A DNA stretch of 37,450 bases. Source: CAVPDE01 sp964580575. Lineage in GTDB: Bacteria > Desulfobacterota > DSM-4660 > Desulfatiglandales > HGW-15. Within the stretch, counting starts at the first letter, position 1. The number at the start of each line of letters is the position of its first letter. The notes beneath the pieces were generated by a model. That model was not told where the DNA came from, searched no databases, and saw nothing but the letters and a program-made list of their open reading frames with translations. Where the stretch lies: positions 1 to 37,450 of the forward strand of contig CAZOLJ010000046.1 in the NCBI GenBank assembly GCA_964580575.1, given 5' to 3'. This document shows positions 32,601 through 37,450 of this stretch, piece after piece. The position numbers and the translations under genes are program-made.

Positions 32601-32602
32601 GG

Positions 32603-33934
32603 ATGATCCGCATCGTCAACATCGGCATGAACCACCAGACGGCGCCGGTTGAAGTGCGGGAGTGCCTGGCAAAGGACCCGGCCCACGCGGACAAAGCCCT
32701 GGTCATGATGCGAGAGTTCTCCTGCATCAAGGAAGGCCTGTTTCTTTCAACCTGCAACCGGGTAGAGGCTCTGGTCACCACCGAGCAGGTGGAGGAGGCT
32801 AAGAATTCGGTCGTCAGTCTTCTCTGCAAGCTAGGACAGATGTCTTCCGAGAGCCTTTGCTCCGGTCTCTTCACCTATGAAGACCGGGACGCGGTGCGCC
32901 ATATCTTCAGGGTGGCTTCCAGTCTCGATTCCATGGTCATCGGGGAACCTCAGATTCTCGGGCAGATCAAAGAGGCTTATTCCAATGCCACACAGGAAAA
33001 GACAACGGGTGTCATTCTGAACCGCCTCCTGCACCGCGCCTTTCACACGGCCAAGAGGGTTCGAACGGAAACCGGGATCTCCGATGCGGCGGTCTCCGTG
33101 AGCTACGCGGCTGTGGAACTGGCCAAGAAGATCTTCTATGACTTCCAAGGGAAAAAGGTCCTGCTCATCGGCGCCGGTGAAATGGCGGAACTGGCCGCGC
33201 GCCACCTGATGAGCCAGGGGGTCAGCTCTGTCACGGTGGCCAACAGGACCTTTCAGAAGGCCGTGGAAGTGGCCGCGAGCTTCAAGGGCATTCCCGTGTC
33301 TTTCGAAGAAATCGGAACCCAGCTCTTGGAGGCGGACATCGTCATTTCTTCCACAGCGGCGCCCGGCTATGTGATCACCCATGATCAGGTCAAAGGCTCC
33401 ATGAGAAAGAGAAGGAACCGGTCTCTTTTCTTCATTGATATAGCCGTTCCCAGGGATGTGGAGCCCGCAGTGAACGACCTGGATAACGTGTATGTGTATG
33501 ACATCGACGACCTCAAGGGGATTATCCGGGTCAACATGAGCCAGAGGCAGGACGAAGCGGTCAAGGCGGAGCGGATTGTGGAAGAGGAGGTCATCAAATT
33601 TGATCAGTGGTTGAAGACCCTTGAAGCGGTACCGACCATTGTGTCTCTCAAGGAAAAGGCCGAGGCCATTCGCCATGCCGAGCTGAAGAAGAGCCTTTCG
33701 AGCCTGGGAGAACTGAACCCTGCGCAGATCCAAGGCTTGGAGACTCTGACCCTGTCCATCACTGAAAAAATTTTGAACGATCCGATTCTTTTTTTGAAGC
33801 AAAAGGCGGATCGACCCCTGGGCAAAACCTACTTGGACACAGCCCGGAGACTCTTTCGTCTTGACCGGGAAAACGGAGATGAGGTGGAACATGGATCTGA
33901 ACAAGATGATCGAGAGAGTGAAGAAAAACACTGA
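32603..33934 (+). CDS. hemA: Glutamyl-tRNA reductase
   Basis: The 443-residue enzyme begins MIRIVNIGMNHQTAPVEVRE and has catalytic Cys51 in LSTCNRVE. The NADPH-binding domain contains VLLIGAGEMAELAARHL, and a helical dimerisation domain closes the protein. It reduces glutamyl-tRNA to glutamate-1-semialdehyde, the first step of C5 tetrapyrrole synthesis. The start at 32603 was chosen over a longer in-frame start at 32474, which lies wholly within the CcsA-like gene. The tail overlaps the MoaE-like gene by 44 bases. Confidence 0.96.
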   Translation: MIRIVNIGMNHQTAPVEVRECLAKDPAHADKALVMMREFSCIKEGLFLSTCNRVEALVTTEQVEEAKNSVVSLLCKLGQMSSESLCSGLFTYEDRDAVRHIFRVASSLDSMVIGEPQILGQIKEAYSNATQEKTTGVILNRLLHRAFHTAKRVRTETGISDAAVSVSYAAVELAKKIFYDFQGKKVLLIGAGEMAELAARHLMSQGVSSVTVANRTFQKAVEVAASFKGIPVSFEEIGTQLLEADIVISSTAAPGYVITHDQVKGSMRKRRNRSLFFIDIAVPRDVEPAVNDLDNVYVYDIDDLKGIIRVNMSQRQDEAVKAERIVEEEVIKFDQWLKTLEAVPTIVSLKEKAEAIRHAELKKSLSSLGELNPAQIQGLETLTLSITEKILNDPILFLKQKADRPLGKTYLDTARRLFRLDRENGDEVEHGSEQDDRESEEKH

Positions 33935-34250
33935 TCCGTCCAAGGTGGGCATGATCACAAGCCACCTGGGCGTGGTTCGGCACACCTCACGCGATGGCCG
34001 CGAAGTTACGGGCATCGAGGTCGCCTATGAGCAGGAGGCACTTCAAGCTATTATTTGTGATATCAAACAGATGCCAGGCATTGCTGAAGTGCTGGTGGAG
34101 ACCAGTGAGGGGTGCTTGAAGGTGGGCGAGGAGATACTGGCCGTGGTCGTGGCCGGCGATATAAGGGAAAATGTTTTCCCCGCCCTGGTGAACGCAGTGA
34201 ACCGGATCAAGAAAGAAGCGAGCAAGAAAAAAGAAAATATCAAGGAGTGA
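33891..34250 (+). CDS. Degenerate MoaE-like protein
   Basis: The 119-residue protein aligns by eye with the molybdopterin synthase large subunit MoaE: GMITSHLGVVRH near the start, EVAYEQEALQAI in the central helix, and EGCLKVGEEILAVVVAG on the last strands. It is shorter than the usual 150 residues, keeps an arginine where MoaE has HR, and lacks the APFWK segment with its catalytic lysine; a Lys-rich tail replaces it. It may be a non-catalytic paralogue. It precedes moaC. Start at 33891 after GAGGTGG. The stop codon lies inside an octamer repeat. Confidence 0.75.
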   Translation: MDLNKMIERVKKNTDPSKVGMITSHLGVVRHTSRDGREVTGIEVAYEQEALQAIICDIKQMPGIAEVLVETSEGCLKVGEEILAVVVAGDIRENVFPALVNAVNRIKKEASKKKENIKE

Positions 34251-34333
34251 TGGAGTGATGGAGTAATGGGATGAGAGAATTCAGTGGTTTCTTCTTTCCA
34301 ACACTCCAGTACTCCAATACTCCATTACTCCGG
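34243..34333. repeat. TGGAGTRN octamer array with inverted copy
   Basis: AGGAGTGA (34243-34250, containing the upstream TGA), TGGAGTGA, TGGAGTAA and TGG run to 34269. The inverted copy, CCA plus four NNACTCCR octamers, lies at 34298-34332. The arms could pair around a 28-base loop between the MoaE-like gene and moaC. This is the same design as 18186-18283. Confidence 0.85.
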
Positions 34334-34353
34334 TTCTTAGGAGGGCGCTATTC

Positions 34354-34797
34354 ATGGGCATGATCGATGTTTCAGAAAAACCGGTGGTGGTGAGGAAGGC
34401 GCATGCTGGAGGAAAGATATTCCTGTCGCCTAGGACGATCGAAGAGATAAATGCAGGGAGGATCAAAAAGGGCAACCCGATTCAGGTGGCGGAGGTCGCC
34501 GCCATGAACGCAGCAAAGCAGACCCACCTTCTGATCCCTCACTGTCACCAGATTCCGCTCGACACGGTGCGCGTCGATTTTGACGTGCGTGCCGACGGCA
34601 TCGAGGCTGTCTGCTACGTCAGCGCCCGGGCACGAACCGGGGTGGAGATGGAAGCGCTTGTGGGGGTGACCATGGCGCTTAACACGATCTGGGACATGGT
34701 GAAGTACCTTGAAAAAGACGAACAGGGTCAGTACCCCTTCAGCCGAATTACGGATATCCGCGTGCTGAAAAAGGAAAAACTGGCAAAGGCCGATTGA
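34354..34797 (+). CDS. moaC: Cyclic pyranopterin monophosphate synthase MoaC
   Basis: The 147-residue protein has the MoaC active-site set at the expected places: Lys39 (KKGNP), His65 (IPHCHQIP), Asp114 and Lys117 (IWDMVK), and the RTGVEMEAL motif. It converts 3',8-cyclo-GTP to cyclic pyranopterin monophosphate in molybdenum cofactor synthesis. It is slightly shorter than E. coli MoaC at the C-terminus, without the usual SGGKSG. TTAGGAGG precedes the ATG. moaA is not in the window. Confidence 0.93.
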   Translation: MGMIDVSEKPVVVRKAHAGGKIFLSPRTIEEINAGRIKKGNPIQVAEVAAMNAAKQTHLLIPHCHQIPLDTVRVDFDVRADGIEAVCYVSARARTGVEMEALVGVTMALNTIWDMVKYLEKDEQGQYPFSRITDIRVLKKEKLAKAD

Positions 34798-34805
34798 CTC
34801 TTCAC

Positions 34806-34814
34806 GGGGGGGGG
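34806..34814. repeat. Nine-base G tract in the ribosome-binding region
   Basis: Nine consecutive G residues lie 7 bases before the ATG at 34822. The tract probably serves as the Shine-Dalgarno region. Such tracts can slip, which would change spacing, or can be a sequencing error. Confidence 0.5.
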
Positions 34815-34821
34815 TTCTTGC

Positions 34822-35694
34822 ATGAGTGTGAGCGCGACAAATGCAATGCTAGGCAAACTTGGGGTGTTGTTGATCGCGTTCACCCTGTTTAGCGGCTGTC
34901 TTCTCTGGCTGACCTCTTCGCGCTGTAGTGCGGAGACTCTGGTTTATCCCATGCAGTACCGGACGGCTGCAGAGGCTGTGCCCATGGTTCAATCCTTGCT
35001 CTCTCCCGGAGGGAGGGCGGTGGCGGATGCCCGCACTAATGCGCTCCTTGTGGTGGACGATGAAGAGACGATCCAGCGGGTCCGTGAGTTCCTGCAAGGT
35101 TTTGACAAACTTGGAAAACAGGCGAAGATTCGGGTTCGCTTCGACGAGTCCGGGGCAAGGGAGAGGACGAGCGTCGAGGGAAGGGCCCGTGCCTCAGGGG
35201 AGGATTGGTCCGTGAGCGCGGGCAAGCCGATGAGAAAGGACGGGGTGGAGGTCCGGCTTCAGGACAGGAGCCGCGCTCAGCAGGGGAGTTCGGAGTTTTT
35301 CGTCACGGTGGTTTCCGGAAGCGCCGCATACATCATGGTGGGGCAGGATATCCTCTACACTCAGCGCTGGATCGACCTCACGAGGCAATATGCCCGGATC
35401 ACCGAATCCGTGACGATTCAGCGTATCGAAACCGGGTTTGAGGTGATGCCCGTCCTTCTCAAAGACCATGCGGACGTGGACATTATCCCCAGGATTTCCC
35501 ACGGAGGACCCGGCTCCCGGGTGATCCGGTTTACCGAAGCATCGACCCGGCTGGTCGCGCCCATCGGTCAGTGGGTGACGATTGGAGGGGCAAGCCAGCA
35601 GTCCAACGAGGTGATCAGGGCGGTTCTGGAAGCCGGTCGGGGGGAGAGAAGCTCGGTGACTTCGATTTCGCTGCTGGTCGAGTCCGGGAACTAG
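34822..35694 (+). CDS. Exported protein with secretin N-domain
   Basis: The 290-residue protein has an N-terminal hydrophobic export signal (about 10-38; a lipobox-like LFSGC at 22-26 and a CSA cleavage site near 36 are both possible). Residues 40-95 resemble the secretin N (NolW-like) domain: YPMQYRTAAEAVPMVQSLL, then ADARTNALLVVDDEE. The C-terminal half has secretin-like strands ending in WVTIGG, but it is too short for the pore. It may be a secretin-related periplasmic protein. It follows moaC by 24 bases. Role unknown. Confidence 0.75.
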   Translation: MSVSATNAMLGKLGVLLIAFTLFSGCLLWLTSSRCSAETLVYPMQYRTAAEAVPMVQSLLSPGGRAVADARTNALLVVDDEETIQRVREFLQGFDKLGKQAKIRVRFDESGARERTSVEGRARASGEDWSVSAGKPMRKDGVEVRLQDRSRAQQGSSEFFVTVVSGSAAYIMVGQDILYTQRWIDLTRQYARITESVTIQRIETGFEVMPVLLKDHADVDIIPRISHGGPGSRVIRFTEASTRLVAPIGQWVTIGGASQQSNEVIRAVLEAGRGERSSVTSISLLVESGN

Positions 35695-35721
35695 TGATGT
35701 GTATAGAGAGGAGCAAAGGGT

Positions 35722-36636
35722 ATGCCGACAGGTCCTTGCGGAATCAACTGTGACGTGTGCCGTCTGAACGTTCTGGGGGTGTGTTCGAGCTGCGGCCCTG
35801 GAACCAGCATGGAGGCCCAGCAAAAGATGGCGGTGCAGGTGCGAGTTCTCGGTGCTCCCTGCCCCATCCTCGAGTGCGCTGCAAACCGAGCCATAGACTA
35901 TTGTTTGAGAGACTGCGAAGATTTTCCGTGCGAGCGCTTCGGCGCCTATCCGTTCAGTGAAGGGTTTCTAACGATGCAGGAAAGAAGACGAAACGAAGCC
36001 GAGCAAAAGCTCGATCCCACAAAAGAAAAAATCCATGTCCCCCCCCATTACTGGGAAGAGCTCATGAAAAAAGACCTCACAGTGCTCTGCCAGAACGCAC
36101 TTGCGCAGGCTTTCTCCTCTGAAGACATCGTGCTTCCCGTCCTAGGGCGAGAAATCCTGGTGGACAGAATGAATCATTCATTGAGACGCAAGAACCAGGG
36201 GGAGTGGCAACCGGTGAGCCATTCCCTCCTGGAGCTTCTTGTGCTCGTCTATCTTCTGAACGCAGGACCTCAACTCCTGAGCCGGGAGCTTGTCAGCGCC
36301 CAAGAGCTCAAGACCGCACATTTTTTCCAGGGCCCCCATGAACTGAATGTGCGCGGGGTGCTCGAACGCTTTGGCCGCGACCTGAAAGGGTTCAGAAAAG
36401 CGGCGGATTCCTTGGGAGGAGAAGCGCAGAACCTGGCGGATGCGGCCTTCAGAATTCCTGCCTTTCCCAAGGTGCCACTGTACTATCTGCTGTGGAAGGG
36501 AGATGACGAGTTTGAGCCCAGGATTTCCGTGCTCTTTGACCGCTCCATAGAGAACCATCTGTCGGCGGATGCCATATGGGGGCTTGTGGCACTCGTTTCA
36601 GAAGCCCTGGTCAAAACTCCGGACCTGCCTTTTTGA
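35722..36636 (+). CDS. DUF3795-DUF3786 fusion, cysteine-rich
   Basis: The 304-residue protein joins two poorly known domains. Residues 1-75 carry ten cysteines (6, 10, 13, 21, 24, 47, 52, 61, 65, 70), as in DUF3795, which could bind metal or Fe-S clusters. Residues about 115-300 fit DUF3786 (PLYYLLWKGDDEFEPRISVLFDRSIENHLSADAIWGL, shown here only as a landmark region near 252-288). Eight C residues at 36039-36046 code the linker. No function is known. It is 27 bases after the secretin-N gene and probably in the same transcript. Confidence 0.8.
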   Translation: MPTGPCGINCDVCRLNVLGVCSSCGPGTSMEAQQKMAVQVRVLGAPCPILECAANRAIDYCLRDCEDFPCERFGAYPFSEGFLTMQERRRNEAEQKLDPTKEKIHVPPHYWEELMKKDLTVLCQNALAQAFSSEDIVLPVLGREILVDRMNHSLRRKNQGEWQPVSHSLLELLVLVYLLNAGPQLLSRELVSAQELKTAHFFQGPHELNVRGVLERFGRDLKGFRKAADSLGGEAQNLADAAFRIPAFPKVPLYYLLWKGDDEFEPRISVLFDRSIENHLSADAIWGLVALVSEALVKTPDLPF

Positions 36637-36740
36637 TCGTAGGAGAAAGAAGGGAATAGGCGTGAGCTTGCAGCACGTCGACGGGGATGACTTTTGGATC
36701 CTCATGTAAGCGAGGTTTACAAATCCGATGGCCGTGCGGG

Positions 36741-37450
36741 TCAAGACTTGCCTCCTGATGGGGAATGGTAAGGCAGTTCTAAGATGACTTCTGTGCCATG
36801 GCCGATTCGGCTGTCAATGCTGATTTTCCCTGAATGTCCTTCCACGATCTTTTTCACGATGGGCATTCCAAGCCCGGTTCCTTTTTTCTTCTTTGTGTAG
36901 AAAGGGACAAAAATATTCTCCAGTATCTCCTTATCCATGCCTACGCCCTTATCTTTGACTCTTATCACACACGTGGTCCCCTTGTTCTCTGCGCTGATGA
37001 CAACGTCCTGCCCGGCCCTGGAAGCCTCAATCGAATTGGCGAGTAAATTCATCAGAGCCCTCTCCATATGATGAGGGTCTGTGGCAATCGTCATGGACAC
37101 TGTTGGAACCTGTACGGAGAGGTTTACACCGCTTTCTTCGGCCTTTGTTTTGCAGGTTTGCACCACGTTGTCGATAATGTCTTTAAGCTCCGCCTCTTTG
37201 ATGTCGAGCTGAATGGGCCTTGCAAAATCCAATGTGCTCTCAACGATCTTTTGCATATTATGAGCAGAGTCCCAGATGGCATGTACCGCTTTGTCAAGGT
37301 TCCCTTTGCCCTCCTGGATGCGTTTGGAGAAAGCCAAAATGGTGATCAAGGGGTTCTTGAGATCGTGAACGATCATCGTTGCCATCTGTCCAATGCCGGC
37401 AAGGTAACGATCTTTTTCCGACTGTCTTCGCTGTTGTCTTTCGCGGTCAA
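36741..37450 (-). CDS. Sensor histidine kinase, 5' end outside window
   Basis: The visible C-terminal 235 residues contain a HisKA domain with the phosphoacceptor in MIVHDLKNPLITI, an N-box (LMNLLANSIEAS), G1 (KDKGVGM), F box (FVPFYTKK) and G2 (GTGLGM), so the kinase core is complete. The frame stays open from the ATG at 37385 to the window edge (RYLAGIGQMATM), so that ATG is internal and the gene continues to the right, probably with a PAS sensor. No response regulator is visible. Confidence 0.93.
   Translation of the reverse strand, partial: DRERQQRRQSEKDRYLAGIGQMATMIVHDLKNPLITILAFSKRIQEGKGNLDKAVHAIWDSAHNMQKIVESTLDFARPIQLDIKEAELKDIIDNVVQTCKTKAEESGVNLSVQVPTVSMTIATDPHHMERALMNLLANSIEASRAGQDVVISAENKGTTCVIRVKDKGVGMDKEILENIFVPFYTKKKKGTGLGMPIVKKIVEGHSGKISIDSRIGHGTEVILELPYHSPSGGKS

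Noticed and set aside
32474..32602. Upstream extension of hemA
   Set aside because: It lies inside the CcsA-like gene in another frame, and the HemA family starts at MIRIVNIGMNH.

Overview
The window looks like chromosomal DNA of an anaerobic member of the Desulfobacterota (former Deltaproteobacteria), probably a syntrophic or sulfate-reducing fatty-acid oxidiser. This is inferred from the rpoZ-dnaJ-dksA block, a DHH-CBS-tRNA nucleotidyltransferase fusion, a run of siroheme-type dehydrogenase, CcsA-like protein and hemA, a DUF3795-DUF3786 protein, and a large acyl-CoA catabolic cluster. It is a scaffold with one 100-N gap at 11251-11350. No phage, insertion sequence or CRISPR array was seen.

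Region 1 (1-7002, minus strand) is housekeeping: tRNA-Val(CAC), rluB, scpB, scpA, the DHH-CBS-tRNA nucleotidyltransferase fusion, dksA, dnaJ and rpoZ. Region 2 (7369-14466) holds comM and a class A penicillin-binding protein on the plus strand. After the gap come a GAF-domain histidine kinase and a PLP aminotransferase on the minus strand.

Region 3 (14532-24923) is the most interesting part. A divergent promoter region with two dyads precedes two thiolases, an enoyl-CoA hydratase, an acyl-CoA dehydrogenase, a two-subunit B12-dependent acyl-CoA mutase, its MeaB-type GTPase chaperone, a small membrane protein, an XRE-cupin regulator and a second acyl-CoA dehydrogenase. The mutase resembles methylmalonyl-CoA mutase, but its two substrate-selecting residues are Phe91 and Gln209, spaced exactly as the Tyr/Arg pair of methylmalonyl-CoA mutase and the Phe/Gln pair of isobutyryl-CoA mutase. 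I therefore read the cluster as interconverting isobutyryl-CoA and butyryl-CoA and oxidising butyryl-CoA to acetyl-CoA. No 3-hydroxybutyryl-CoA dehydrogenase, ETF or CoA-activating enzyme is in the window.

Region 4 (25044-37450) contains an NSUN-type RNA methyltransferase with an overlapping partner gene, a large PilZ-type protein, a SAM methyltransferase, and then a plus-strand run: radical SAM protein, precorrin-2 dehydrogenase-like protein, CcsA-like heme protein, hemA, a degenerate MoaE-like protein, moaC, a secretin-N-like exported protein and a DUF3795-DUF3786 protein. A histidine kinase runs off the right edge.

A second theme is a set of short-unit repeat arrays (7- and 8-bp units such as TGGAGTRN, RGAGCNN, CAGTARK and AGGSACAW) in many intergenic spaces. 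On the plus strand they start at or inside the stop codon of the upstream gene, and several are paired with an inverted copy so that the transcript could fold into a long hairpin. The assembly gap also begins in such an array.
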